The notes under the pieces: generated by a model
The model's input: only the letters and a program-made list of their open reading frames with translations
The model's database searches: none
What the model was told of the DNA's origin: nothing
Translations under genes and position numbers: made by a program
Assembly (NCBI GenBank): GCA_028688145.1
Contig: JAQTYU010000001.1
Span: 673,569-737,568 of the forward strand
Origin: Thiotrichaceae bacterium
GTDB lineage: Bacteria; Pseudomonadota; Gammaproteobacteria; Beggiatoales; Beggiatoaceae
DNA: 64,000 bases
Direction of reading: 5' to 3'
Part shown: in pieces, positions 1-8,439 of the stretch
Layout of the letters: the number at the start of each line of letters is the position of its first letter
How positions within the stretch are numbered: the first letter of the stretch is position 1

Positions 1-513
1 ATGTTCGGGGTTGTGATAAATCACAATAGTGCCCGCGCTCAAATCCCCAAGGCGTTTAAATTGGCGGTTGCTTAACATGCTGATTAAACCCAAGCCATAA
101 AAAAACGGTAGAAAGTCCACGGCGCGTAATAAATTCCGAATCAGGGAAGCGGACCAGCCGACGGGCGTGCCGTTGTCGTGTACTACTTTGATTTTCATGG
201 TACGTTTGCCAATGCTTGCGCCGTGAAAATAAACTTCAAATAATACGGGATAAAACCATTCCAGCATGAAAACTAGAATTGAAATGATGCCCCAGCCAAC
301 ATTGTGCAGCCATGAAAAAGCATAAATACAGATGAAATACAGTAATAAGCGCATCACTAAATCAATGACCCATGCAGCGGAGCGCACCATCACGCCTGCC
401 ACGCGCAGTTCGAGTTCAATGCCTTCGGGGGTTTCCATTGCATAATAGGTATCTAACAGGGGCATAGTGCGTACAGCTCGTTTGATTTCATCTGATGCTT
501 TCCAATAGCGCAT
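1..513 (-). CDS. RDD family membrane protein (partial, C-terminus beyond window)
   Basis: The first 171 codons are present and the gene runs off the left edge. The sequence shows the TPEGIELELRVAG stretch that opens RDD domains, then hydrophobic segments around residues 40-62 and 65-85, the GASIGKRTMKIKVV motif, and the RNLLRAVDFLPFFYG / RLGDLSAGTIVI block usual in this family. RDD proteins are small inner-membrane proteins of mostly unknown function; some have been linked to ion exchange. The ATG at 513 has no clear Shine-Dalgarno sequence, and a start at 465 (MPLLDTYY) is an alternative close to usual RDD N-termini. The family call is firm; the role is not known. Confidence 0.85.
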   Translation of the reverse strand, partial: MRYWKASDEIKRAVRTMPLLDTYYAMETPEGIELELRVAGVMVRSAAWVIDLVMRLLLYFICIYAFSWLHNVGWGIISILVFMLEWFYPVLFEVYFHGASIGKRTMKIKVVHDNGTPVGWSASLIRNLLRAVDFLPFFYGLGLISMLSNRQFKRLGDLSAGTIVIYHNPEH

Positions 514-657
514 ATTTTAGATAAGACTTTAGCAAGTAAGCGATAGCGAAGTCTAGGATTTAGGGAACTTGGGGTGTTCTTAGCGTGAGCCTGCACTAAA
601 AACCGAATGAAGAGAGCATGGGCATGAGATTAATCTTGATTCAGAAAATTATTACTT

Positions 658-757
658 TAGGAGTTATATAGTTGAATTAATAACATATTAATTCAACTAT
701 ATTTATCAAGCGCAGGGTGTATAAGGCGTAGCCGCCATACACCTTTAACCGCTCCTA
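658..757. repeat. Incomplete MITE-like element with 37-bp perfect hairpin and a family A palindrome
   Basis: The left end (658-678) matches the left terminal repeat of the 186-bp element at 55831-56016. Positions 666-702 form a perfect hairpin with 16-bp arms and a 5-base loop, and 712-745 holds one family A palindrome. The right end is only the 7 bases GCTCCTA (751-757), complementary to the start. No gene is visible in the surrounding 514-884 gap; it also contains the promoter region of the first ModA-like gene. Confidence 0.7.
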
Positions 758-884
758 AAAGTTAAACAAAATTTTTGTGTAACATTTACAATTGCAATTT
801 CTAGTTTTTTAAAAGCTAGCAGATTTTTTTGGTATATAACCAATTAAAATATAAGTTATTTATCACAAGTGAACATACAAAAAT

Positions 885-1646
885 ATGAAGATTATCTCAA
901 GAATACTCAAACTTGCTTCACTGTTCTTTTTGTGGGGAATAGTGATGCAGGTTCAGGCTGAAGAAATCCGAGCCGCCGTTGCGGGTCATTTCATTTTGCC
1001 TTTTCAAGAATTGGCAGGTTTATTTGAACGTCAGACAGGACATAAAGTTATTCCAACCGCTAAATCTAATGGCATGTTGTATAACGAATTGAAGGCTGGC
1101 ACGGTGTATGACATCTTTTTATCAGCGGATGTAGCAACCGTTCTCAACATAGAAAGTGATGATTTAGGTGTGCTTAAGACGCGTTTTAGCTATGCATTTG
1201 GCAGATTGGCGTTGTGGAGTCCTGACCCAAAATTAATTGATGCTAAAGGCGAAGTTCTCAAAACAGGGAATTTCAAACATATACTTATCCCGCACACAGA
1301 ACGCGCAGGTTATGGGGTTGCCGCCAAACAAGCCTTGAATAAACTCGGTGTTTGGGATTCTGTGGAAAACAAGCTGATTATGTATGACGATGCGGCGGGA
1401 TTATTAGACAGAATTCGCGCAGGTGAAGCCGAGTTGGGATTTGTGCCCTTCGCATTGCTCAACCCCCGCAAAAAAATTGAAGGTTCTTTGTGGATTGTTC
1501 CTCCAAAACTTTATGGTAACTTGGAACATCAAGCCATTCTGCTAAAACATGGTGAGCATAGTGAAGCGGCAAAAGCTTTTCTTCAGTTCCTCAAAACCCC
1601 TATCGCATACAGTATTATTGAGTCTTTTGGGTACAATCCTCCGTAA
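885..1646 (+). CDS. ModA-like periplasmic substrate-binding protein, copy 1
   Basis: A 253-residue secreted protein. The signal peptide ends near QVQA-EE (residue 25). The mature part has the layout of molybdate-binding ModA: an N-terminal beta strand, SNGMLYNELKAG and DIFLSAD around residues 60-80, an AFGRLALWSPD strand, GYGVAAKQAL, and a C-terminal RIRAGEAELGFVPFALL segment. Classical ModA binds oxyanions through conserved serines in an AAASL-type N-terminal loop and an SSG loop; here these read AVAGHF and KSNG, so the ligand may differ from molybdate. No modB or modC permease/ATPase gene lies nearby. It is the most divergent of three tandem paralogues (next at 1940 and 3028). Confidence 0.75.
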   Translation: MKIISRILKLASLFFLWGIVMQVQAEEIRAAVAGHFILPFQELAGLFERQTGHKVIPTAKSNGMLYNELKAGTVYDIFLSADVATVLNIESDDLGVLKTRFSYAFGRLALWSPDPKLIDAKGEVLKTGNFKHILIPHTERAGYGVAAKQALNKLGVWDSVENKLIMYDDAAGLLDRIRAGEAELGFVPFALLNPRKKIEGSLWIVPPKLYGNLEHQAILLKHGEHSEAAKAFLQFLKTPIAYSIIESFGYNPP

Positions 1647-1662
1647 TCACTAAAGCAATTTG

Positions 1663-1690
1663 AGGTGTATAAGCATCATGTTATACACCT
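1663..1690 (+). terminator. Hairpin after ModA-like copy 1
   Basis: A 10-bp perfect stem (AGGTGTATAA / TTATACACCT) with an 8-base loop lies 17 bases after the stop codon and is followed by TTCCC rather than a T-run. It is a compact version of the family A palindrome found elsewhere in the window, so it may be a repeat that also acts as an mRNA 3' end. Confidence 0.5.
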
Positions 1691-1735
1691 TTCCCTGCCT
1701 ATTATCCCCGCGCTTATAACTCACAGTAATAAGTC

Positions 1736-1812
1736 TGATATTTTTTGTTAAATGCCCCCGCTTTTTTAAAAACTTGGTCTGATTATGGCATCATATTTCA
1801 TGCGGAATACCC
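1736..1812 (+). repeat. Duplicated upstream region, copy 1 (partner 2884-2951)
   Basis: This stretch upstream of the second ModA-like gene contains TTTTTTGTTAAAT, AAAACTTGGTCTGATT and GCATCATATTTCATG. The same blocks with a few changes occur upstream of the third copy at 2884-2951. The conserved block begins over 100 bases before each start codon and probably carries the shared promoter or a regulator site; no specific box is recognised. Confidence 0.7.
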
Positions 1813-1939
1813 GTTTTGTAATATTGAGTCATCGTTTTTATATGACCAAGTTAGAAGAATGCCAGCACTTATTTTCTGGGAAACTTAACGTGCACATAGG
1901 CAAGTTATTAGTTTTTTATGGGGGGTAATAATTATTATC

Positions 1940-2704
1940 ATGTATCACTATAAAAAAGCAGTCTTATTTTTTGTAGGACTCATGCTGTTCAACAGTGCTT
2001 TGCAGGCTGAAGAAATTCATATTGGCACAGGCACACATTCTCTCGGCGTACTTGCTGACATCACCCGTTTATTTGAAAAGCAGTACCCTAACGACAAAGT
2101 GATTGTTCATCGAGATAATTACACCACTGTCTTGCTTTACAAACAAATCAAGGAAAAAAACGATATAGACCTTGTGCTGTTAATTGGCACGGAAATGGTA
2201 ACGCAACTCGAAAATGAGGGCTTGGCTGTTCCGAAAGAACATTTCAATTACGCCTTCGGTAAGCTGGTGTTGTGGAGTAAAAATCCGAACTTGGTTGACA
2301 GCAAAGGAGAAGTGCTTAAAACCAAAAAATTTCAAAAGATTGCTATTCTCGATCCGAAAGTCGCAGTTTACGGCATGGCTTCACAACAAATTCTTGAAAA
2401 GCTGGATGTTTGGGAAACATTGCAACCACAACTGCTTTTAATGGGTAATGCTTTAGAATTACAGCAGCATGTATTAGATGGCAGTGTTGATCTAACTCTT
2501 ATTCCTTTAGTTACCTTAAATCCGAATAAGAAAATTGAAGGCTCACTGTGGATTGTGCCTAAAGGTTATTACAGCCCAATTGAACACCAAATCGTTTTGC
2601 TAAAAAGAGCAGAACACAACGCGGCTGCCAAACGTTTTTTTGAGTATCTAAAATCGCCACAAGCACGCAATATTTTTGAAAAGTATGGTTTTAGCGTGCC
2701 TTAA
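1940..2704 (+). CDS. ModA-like periplasmic substrate-binding protein, copy 2
   Basis: A 254-residue secreted protein with a signal peptide ending at SALQA-EE (residue 23). It is a close paralogue of the 3028 copy; both share IGTGTHSL, RLFEKQYPNDK, YKQIKEKNDIDLV, GKLVLWSKNPNLVDSKGEV and TLNPNKKIEGSLWI. The loop positions that hold oxyanion ligands in ModA are changed further (GTGTHSL; RDNYTT), which points to a different ligand or a loss of molybdate binding. The start ATG follows a GGGGGG-rich stretch at about 1920. No ABC membrane genes are adjacent, so a partner permease elsewhere or a sensory role are both open. Family assignment is good; ligand unknown. Confidence 0.75.
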   Translation: MYHYKKAVLFFVGLMLFNSALQAEEIHIGTGTHSLGVLADITRLFEKQYPNDKVIVHRDNYTTVLLYKQIKEKNDIDLVLLIGTEMVTQLENEGLAVPKEHFNYAFGKLVLWSKNPNLVDSKGEVLKTKKFQKIAILDPKVAVYGMASQQILEKLDVWETLQPQLLLMGNALELQQHVLDGSVDLTLIPLVTLNPNKKIEGSLWIVPKGYYSPIEHQIVLLKRAEHNAAAKRFFEYLKSPQARNIFEKYGFSVP

Positions 2705-2722
2705 TTTCAGAGAACGGTACAT

Positions 2723-2755
2723 CAGCAAGTAACAAGAACTCTTCGTTACTTGCTG
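2723..2755 (+). terminator. Terminator-like hairpin after ModA-like copy 2
   Basis: An 11-bp perfect stem (CAGCAAGTAAC / GTTACTTGCTG) with an 11-base loop, followed by TGCTATTTTGTT. The hairpin after copy 3 (3813-3854) has almost the same arms, so the terminator was duplicated with the gene. Confidence 0.65.
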
Positions 2756-2883
2756 TGCTATTTTGTTCATTTGCTATACCCATTAAATCACCTATAAGTT
2801 CTATACATTAAGTGATAGAGCCTCTCCACGTTTATTATTTCTCCCTCATAGAAAACTAATTATTCTTAAAAATAGTAGTGTTT

Positions 2884-2951
2884 ATATTTTTTGTTAAATC
2901 CCCTCTGTTTTTAAAAAACTGGTCTGATTTTAGCATCAAATTTCATGTAGA
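2884..2951 (+). repeat. Duplicated upstream region, copy 2 (partner 1736-1812)
   Basis: Matches 1736-1812 in the blocks TTTTTTGTTAAAT, AAAAACTGGTCTGATT and AGCATCAAATTTCATG. It lies in the 323-base gap before the third ModA-like gene, where no other gene is visible, and ends about 76 bases before that start. Confidence 0.7.
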
Positions 2952-3027
2952 CTGCTCATAGTTTTTGCGTATGGGTTGTTTGCAAGTTATTTAAGTCTTT
3001 GTGGTTTTTTTATGTGGGTAACATGCA

Positions 3028-3795
3028 ATGTATAACTATAAAAAAAAGTCAGTATTGCTTTTTGTGTGCTTAATGTTGTTCAACAGCGCACTCCCTGCCG
3101 AAGAAGTTCGTATCGGCACAGGCACACATTCTCTCAGCGCATTGGCGGACATCATTCGCTTATTTGAAAAGCAATATCCTAACGATAAAATCGTTATTTT
3201 GAAGGACAATTACACCAGTAACACCATTTACAAGCAAATCAAGGAAAAAAATGACATCGACCTTGTGATGTTTGTGGGGGTAGAAATGGGCATACTGCTT
3301 GAAAATGAAGGCTTGGCCATCCCTAAACAGAATTTCACTTATGCTCTCGGTAAACTGGTGTTATGGAGTAAAAATCCTAACTTAGTCGATAGTAAGGGTG
3401 AAGTGCTCAAAACTGATAACTTTCAAAAAATTGGGATTCTCGATCCTAAGATCGCAATTTACGGCATCGCTTCACAGCAAGTGCTCGAAAGACTCAGCGT
3501 TTGGGATAAAGTACAAGCCAAGTTATTTTCGACGAACAGTGCCGTAGAATTACAGCAACGTGTTTTGGATGGCAGTCTTGATATGGCTTTTCTTCCTTTG
3601 GTTACGCTGAATCCAAACAAAAAAATTGAAGGCTCGTTGTGGATTATTCCCAAAAACTACTATAGACAGCTTGAACATGTCACGGTTTTGATAAAGAGAG
3701 CTGAAAATAACACGGCTGCCAAACGTTTTTTTGAATATCTCAGATCGCCCCAAGCCCGTAATATTTTTGAAAAACAGGGTTTTAGCTTGCCATAG
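3028..3795 (+). CDS. ModA-like periplasmic substrate-binding protein, copy 3
   Basis: A 255-residue secreted protein; the signal peptide ends near SALPA-EE (residue 24) after a lysine-rich start (MYNYKKKS). It is very like copy 2 along its whole length, with changes concentrated in YTSNTIYKQI, MFVGVEMGILLENEG and the region near residues 160-180. It keeps the fold-defining strands of ModA-type binding proteins but lacks the usual oxyanion-binding serine motifs. It is the last gene of the tandem set and has its own terminator, so the three genes look separately transcribed. The ligand cannot be told from sequence. Confidence 0.75.
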   Translation: MYNYKKKSVLLFVCLMLFNSALPAEEVRIGTGTHSLSALADIIRLFEKQYPNDKIVILKDNYTSNTIYKQIKEKNDIDLVMFVGVEMGILLENEGLAIPKQNFTYALGKLVLWSKNPNLVDSKGEVLKTDNFQKIGILDPKIAIYGIASQQVLERLSVWDKVQAKLFSTNSAVELQQRVLDGSLDMAFLPLVTLNPNKKIEGSLWIIPKNYYRQLEHVTVLIKRAENNTAAKRFFEYLRSPQARNIFEKQGFSLP

Positions 3796-3812
3796 CTCGT
3801 ATACTTCTCAAT

Positions 3813-3854
3813 CAGTAAGTAGCACAGATAGCATTAATTTCACGCTACTTACTG
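3813..3854 (+). terminator. Terminator-like hairpin after ModA-like copy 3
   Basis: An 11-bp perfect stem (CAGTAAGTAGC / GCTACTTACTG) with a 20-base loop, homologous to the hairpin at 2723-2755. Followed by CATTTC, not a strong T-run. Confidence 0.55.
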
Positions 3855-3974
3855 CATTTCACAATAAACCTATCAATTCCCGCCCACATTTATTTTTGGC
3901 AGACCCTGTTTTCTAGGCTAAAGTATGCGCATCTTGCTTACGCGAAAATAATTTTAACAGGCTCAATTTTGACC

Positions 3975-5447
3975 ATGCACATTCAACAGTTTTCCCAACA
4001 TCCCAATCATAACGAATTTGACCATCACGCCCATTGGGTCATGATTGTGCCACCCGATTTTTTCACCCACGCCCAAAATTTACCCTATCACCATTTATTT
4101 CAACAACGTTTAAATCGTCGTCTTGCCAAAACTTCAGATATTTTAAGCATTGAATTGCCCAACGCGCTTGCCAGTGTGGTCAGTTTAAAAACCTGTACTC
4201 CTGAAAACAGTTTTTTTGAAAAATTATGCCTTGCCCGCGAACTTATCGAAGCACATCACAGTTATTTACCTAAAACTATCGCAATTTGTATTGCAGGATT
4301 TCCCGCCAAAGTTGCCACCGAATTTGCAGATGCGTTAATTGCCGCGATTGGTGCCGTGCAAGCCGCTTTGCCCGATTATCGCAAACAGCCCAGCCCCGTG
4401 TGGTATATTGAAAAAGTGGTGTTATACGGCGCACAAGGCGATTTTCAGCAAACCCTTGCCAGCAATGCGGGCAATAATTTAGCGCGGTATTTTTCAATTT
4501 TGCCCTCGAATTATTTGAACCCGCTCATTTACCGTGAAAAGGTGTTGGCTTTGGCAGAATTGCAGCATTGGCAAGTGAATTTTTACGACTTGGACGCATT
4601 AGAAAATCAACACGCAGGTGCATTTCTCGCGGTGACTCAAGCCGCTGAACAAGCAGGCTCTGGCATTTTACATCTGCGTTATCAACCTAAAATTAACAGT
4701 TCACACCACAAAGTGGCGTTGGTCGGCAAGGGCGTTTGTTTTGACACGGGCGGGCTGCATCTCAAAAATCGCAAAGGCATGGCAGAAATGCACGAAGATA
4801 TGCAAGGCAGTGCGGTCGCTTTAGGCACGCTCCTCGCATTGACCCAATTACAAGTACCGTATCAAGTCGATTGCTGGCTTGCCTTGGCAGAAAATCATAT
4901 CAGCCCCACCGCCTATAAACCGCACGATGTGATTACCGCCAGCAACGGCGTGAGCATTGAAATTGTGGACACCGATGCCGAAGGACGCATGTTATTGGCG
5001 GATACTTTAGTGCTTGCTTGTCGTCAACAGCCTGACATCGTGCTTGATTATGCAACACTGACAGGCGCGTGTGTAAACGCACTGGGAACACGTTACAGCG
5101 GGATTTTTACCAATCGTGAAGCCTTACTACCGCAGTTAGTGGCGACGGGTAAAACTTCAGGGGAACGGGTGTGGGGCTTTCCGCTGGATGCAGATTACGA
5201 CAAGATTTTAGAAAGCGAAGTGGCAGACATTAAGCAATGCACCCAAGAAAGCGAAGTTGACCATATTTTAGCGGCACGATTCTTGAAACGTTTTGTAGCA
5301 GATTCAGTGGCATGGGTACATATCGATTTATCCAGTAGCCATTGCAAAGAAGGTTTAGGGCATATCCCCACAGATACCACAGGATTTGGTGTGCGTTATA
5401 GTGTATGCTTGTTACAGCAAACCGCATTGTGGGAAGCTTTGGATTAA
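3975..5447 (+). CDS. Leucyl aminopeptidase family (M17) metallopeptidase
   Basis: A 490-residue cytosolic aminopeptidase that removes N-terminal residues from peptides using two metal ions. The M17 signature is intact: GKGVCFDTGG (Lys252, Asp257), the EMHEDMQGSA segment, and DTDAEGR (Asp334, Glu336), which together supply the metal ligands and catalytic Lys/Arg. The N-terminal 170 residues match the M17 regulatory domain only loosely, so this is closer to PepB-like members than to PepA itself. I chose the ATG at 3975; a TTG two codons earlier (3969) is possible but has no better ribosome site. Flanked by the ModA-like genes and the DamX-like gene, with 66 bases to the latter. Confidence 0.9.
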   Translation: MHIQQFSQHPNHNEFDHHAHWVMIVPPDFFTHAQNLPYHHLFQQRLNRRLAKTSDILSIELPNALASVVSLKTCTPENSFFEKLCLARELIEAHHSYLPKTIAICIAGFPAKVATEFADALIAAIGAVQAALPDYRKQPSPVWYIEKVVLYGAQGDFQQTLASNAGNNLARYFSILPSNYLNPLIYREKVLALAELQHWQVNFYDLDALENQHAGAFLAVTQAAEQAGSGILHLRYQPKINSSHHKVALVGKGVCFDTGGLHLKNRKGMAEMHEDMQGSAVALGTLLALTQLQVPYQVDCWLALAENHISPTAYKPHDVITASNGVSIEIVDTDAEGRMLLADTLVLACRQQPDIVLDYATLTGACVNALGTRYSGIFTNREALLPQLVATGKTSGERVWGFPLDADYDKILESEVADIKQCTQESEVDHILAARFLKRFVADSVAWVHIDLSSSHCKEGLGHIPTDTTGFGVRYSVCLLQQTALWEALD

Positions 5448-5513
5448 GTCTTATTCTACCGAAAGACTTAATCCTTTTTTATCAGCGAGTTTTCAACCGT
5501 ATCCCATAACACT

Positions 5514-6869
5514 ATGTCTAATTTTGAACCGTCCGCGTTTTCCCTGTTAGCAAGTTCTCCGTTTGCCCATCCTGCGCGATTTTTCACCACGCCAGAATTA
5601 ACGCAACGCCTAAGTTTGATACGGCACTTATTGCAAAATAGTGAACAATTACTGTTCGTGCTGGCAGAGTCGGGCTGTGGTAAAACCAGTTTATTGCAGC
5701 AATTGCTCAATGGCGCACCTGAAAATTGGTGGGTTTACGCGCTTTCCTGCACCCCCGCGCTGTCGCCTGAAGCCATGCTTGCCCAGTTATTAACTCAGTT
5801 CAATGTCAAACACGAAGGCAAAAGCGTCGTCGAATTACAAACGATTTTGCGCCGCCATTTGGCAAATACACTACTTAATCATCAACTTCCAATTTTATTG
5901 GTTGACGATGCGCATTTATTGCCTTTGGCGAGTTTAAAAGTCTTAGTCGAATTAGCTTTGTTGGGCGAGCCACAAAGTCGACTGCGCATTGCCTTGTTTT
6001 GCGAGCCACAAATCACCAGTATTTTAGCCGCGCCCGAATTCCAATTGGTGCAAAAAACCCTGATTCACACTTTAGATATTCCGCCGCTGTCACAAACGCA
6101 AGTGCGCGAATATTTACATTTCCATTTGGAAGGCACGAGCCTTGCGAATCACCACCCTTTCGACATGGAAACTTTGCGGGTTTTATATCGAGAAAGTGAA
6201 GGCGTGTTCGGGAAAATTAACCAATTGGCGCAGCAACGCATTAATAATTTTCTGCAACAACAAGTGGGCGAACAATTGCCCCAACCCAGCATTAAACGCA
6301 GTTTATTATTATTGGGCATGGCTTCGGTTTTGGCGGGCAGTGCCTTGTTGGCTTATACCTATTCGCCTGAAATGTTTGCCCCGCAAAACCCCACTCCGAA
6401 ACCTGAACAACCGATTATTCCCGTGCTGCCGCCTGAAGTGAAAGAAGTAAAAACTGCGGTGGTGGAAAAATTGCCCCCAAAACCCGTGGAAAAACCTGCG
6501 CCCGCTGAAAAGCCTGTGGAAAAAGTCGAGGCGAATCCCTTGGCGGTGTTGTTGGGAAAACCTGAGCTGAAAAGCAGTGAATGGTTATTGGCGCAATCGC
6601 CGCAAGCCTACACGATTCAAGTCATGGGCTTGCACGATTTACAAGCCTTTAAGAAATTGCTTGGCACTGAAAACTCAGCGAACATGATTGTGTTTAAAAC
6701 TGAGTATCAGAAAAAAGAATGGTATGTGTTGCTGTTTGGAATTTATCCCACGCAAGAACAGGCGACAGCCGCTTTAAATACTTTGCCTGAAAGTTTTCGC
6801 ATGTCGGGAACGCAGCCGTGGGTGCGGAATGTGGCGGGCGTGCAGCAGAGTTTGTTGAAACCGCGTTAG
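5514..6869 (+). CDS. DamX-like protein: AAA ATPase domain plus SPOR domain
   Basis: 451 residues. An N-terminal AAA/ExeA-type ATPase domain carries Walker A SGCGKTS (Lys57) and Walker B LPILLVDDAH (about residue 135). One membrane segment follows near residues 263-283 (LLLLGMASVLAGSALLAYTY), then a proline/lysine/glutamate-rich linker (about 290-345). The C-terminal SPOR domain (about 365-440, YTIQVMGLHDLQAF to WVRNV) should bind denuded septal peptidoglycan in the periplasm. This arrangement matches the long DamX proteins of gammaproteobacteria, which localise to the division septum. The usual aroB/dam neighbours are absent here. Function is inferred from domain order. Confidence 0.82.
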   Translation: MSNFEPSAFSLLASSPFAHPARFFTTPELTQRLSLIRHLLQNSEQLLFVLAESGCGKTSLLQQLLNGAPENWWVYALSCTPALSPEAMLAQLLTQFNVKHEGKSVVELQTILRRHLANTLLNHQLPILLVDDAHLLPLASLKVLVELALLGEPQSRLRIALFCEPQITSILAAPEFQLVQKTLIHTLDIPPLSQTQVREYLHFHLEGTSLANHHPFDMETLRVLYRESEGVFGKINQLAQQRINNFLQQQVGEQLPQPSIKRSLLLLGMASVLAGSALLAYTYSPEMFAPQNPTPKPEQPIIPVLPPEVKEVKTAVVEKLPPKPVEKPAPAEKPVEKVEANPLAVLLGKPELKSSEWLLAQSPQAYTIQVMGLHDLQAFKKLLGTENSANMIVFKTEYQKKEWYVLLFGIYPTQEQATAALNTLPESFRMSGTQPWVRNVAGVQQSLLKPR

Positions 6870-6881
6870 TTTCGGAGATAT

Positions 6882-6915
6882 TCCCCCTTTGAAAAAGGAG
6901 GCTGAGGGGAGGAGA
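6882..6915. repeat. Partial family E (CCCCCTTTGAAAAAGG) repeat
   Basis: Contains TTCCCCCTTTGAAAAAGGAG and GCTGAGGGGAGGAG just after the DamX-like stop codon. It is half of the longer inverted repeat seen at 19018-19113. It may act as an mRNA 3' hairpin. Confidence 0.5.
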
Positions 6916-6927
6916 GTTTCAAGTAAG

Positions 6928-7208
6928 TAACCTGAGTTCGGGATAAGAAAGAGTAGAAAATTTAGTCGTAGTAGGGTGGAATAGCGTAGCGTATTCCACC
7001 ATGCAAGGTGATAACCCCAAGCATGACGCAGTTGAATCGATAAGGCTCTCCTTGTATGGCAGAAGCCTGTAAAATCCTCGCCGCTGGAGCGACGAGGTAG
7101 TCATTCCAACGCCGGAGCGTTGGAACGAGACAAGTATCACGCTTCATGGTGGAATACGCTACGCTATTCCACCCTACTACAAAGATTTCTTATCCCGAAC
7201 TCAGGTTA
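6928..7208. mobile_element. MITE-like element, 281 bp, with 23-bp perfect terminal inverted repeats
   Basis: The ends are exact inverted copies: TAACCTGAGTTCGGGATAAG plus AAA at 6928-6950, and its complement at 7186-7208. Inside lies a second perfect inverted pair of 36 bases (6968-7003 and 7145-7180; each arm is itself a near-palindrome around GGAATAGCGTAGCGTATTCC). The centre has two more small palindromes (7076-7097, CCTCGCCGCTGGAGCGACGAGG-like; and about 7103-7128, CCAACGCCGGAGCGTTGG). There is no open reading frame of a transposase, so it would have to be moved in trans. A TA target duplication is possible but cannot be separated from the repeat ends. Confidence 0.75.
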
Positions 7209-7238
7209 ATTAAAATCCCCTTTAGGGGATGTAGAAAC

Positions 7239-8147
7239 CTACAAACTCACCAACAACACCCCTGCCAACACCAAGGCTGAGCCAAACAATTGCACCGCCG
7301 ACATTGGCTCATTCAAAAAGAAATACGCCAAGAAAATGGTGGTGATAGGTCCAATCGAGCTGATTAACGAAGCGCGACTTGCCCCAATATGCCGAATCCC
7401 CAATGCCAATAAGAAAGCGGGCGCGACGGTCGATAACAATGCCATCGCAATTCCCAAGCCGTAAACAGGCATCGCTTGGGAAAACACGCTATTCAGCGGA
7501 CGGGTGAATAAAAATTGTGCAAAGCACGCAACACACGCAACAATCATCACATACGACATGAAACGCATTGCGCCCAAACGAGCAATACTGCGCCCACTGC
7601 CGATTAAATACAGTGCATAAGCCCACGCGCTGGCAAACACCAAACTGCTGCCTAAAATCAAGTTTTGCTGGACTGTGCCTATATCATGTTGAAAAACAAT
7701 GGCAATTCCAACATAACTTAATAATAAGGCAAATAATTCTTTCTTACGCAAGGGACGGCTAAAAAATAATACCGACAACACCACCACAAAAGTCGGGTAT
7801 AAAAACAAAATCAAGCGTTCCAAGCCCGCAGAAATAAACTGTAATCCTAAGAAATCCAATAAGCTGGCTAAATAATAGCCGAGAAAACCCAGAATCAATA
7901 CGGTGAGCCAGTCGCGCCCTGTGAGCGGTGATAGTTTTTTATCGAGACTGTACCAAATCGCGGTAATGATGAAGAACGGCGCGGAAAATACCATTCTCAA
8001 GGCAAGCAAGGTGATGGCATCCACGCTGTAGACATACGCCAATTTCACCAAAATCGCTTTTGCAGAAAAGCCAATGGCTGAGAGCAATACGAATATTGAG
8101 CCGAGCAACTTGGGGTTGATCGGCTGCGGTAAAGCAAGTGCATTCAT
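7239..8147 (-). CDS. EamA/DMT-family transporter
   Basis: A 302-residue inner-membrane protein with about ten hydrophobic helices in two EamA repeats (roughly residues 12-140 and 155-300). Typical features are GSIFVLLSAIGFSAKAILVKLAY at the first helix, SAGLERLILFLYPTFVVVLS in the first repeat and GASRASLISSIGPITTIFLAYFFLNE in the second. Such proteins are usually exporters of amino acids, metabolites or small organic compounds; the substrate cannot be read from sequence. It is transcribed alone, away from cysC, with the MITE-like element just after its stop. Confidence 0.85.
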   Translation of the reverse strand: MNALALPQPINPKLLGSIFVLLSAIGFSAKAILVKLAYVYSVDAITLLALRMVFSAPFFIITAIWYSLDKKLSPLTGRDWLTVLILGFLGYYLASLLDFLGLQFISAGLERLILFLYPTFVVVLSVLFFSRPLRKKELFALLLSYVGIAIVFQHDIGTVQQNLILGSSLVFASAWAYALYLIGSGRSIARLGAMRFMSYVMIVACVACFAQFLFTRPLNSVFSQAMPVYGLGIAMALLSTVAPAFLLALGIRHIGASRASLISSIGPITTIFLAYFFLNEPMSAVQLFGSALVLAGVLLVSL

Positions 8148-8439
8148 AAAAATATGCCTAAATTAGTTGATTCGATTACAGATCAGTATATGAGGTAAAT
8201 CAAATACCGCATTAAGATTTGTTAATCATAAACTTAGTTAAAAAAAGTGTTTTGCAGCTGAGTTTATGGGCAAATATGTCAAAAAACGCAGCTTATTAGC
8301 CATTTTAGGGAATGAAAATAAATTTAACTCATTGATAATAATTTATATTATCGAGCGAACTACCTATTATCCATAATAAAATATCGGTATTTTATAGGTT
8401 CAGGTAAAATACAGCATAACAACGAAATGAGAAAACTTT

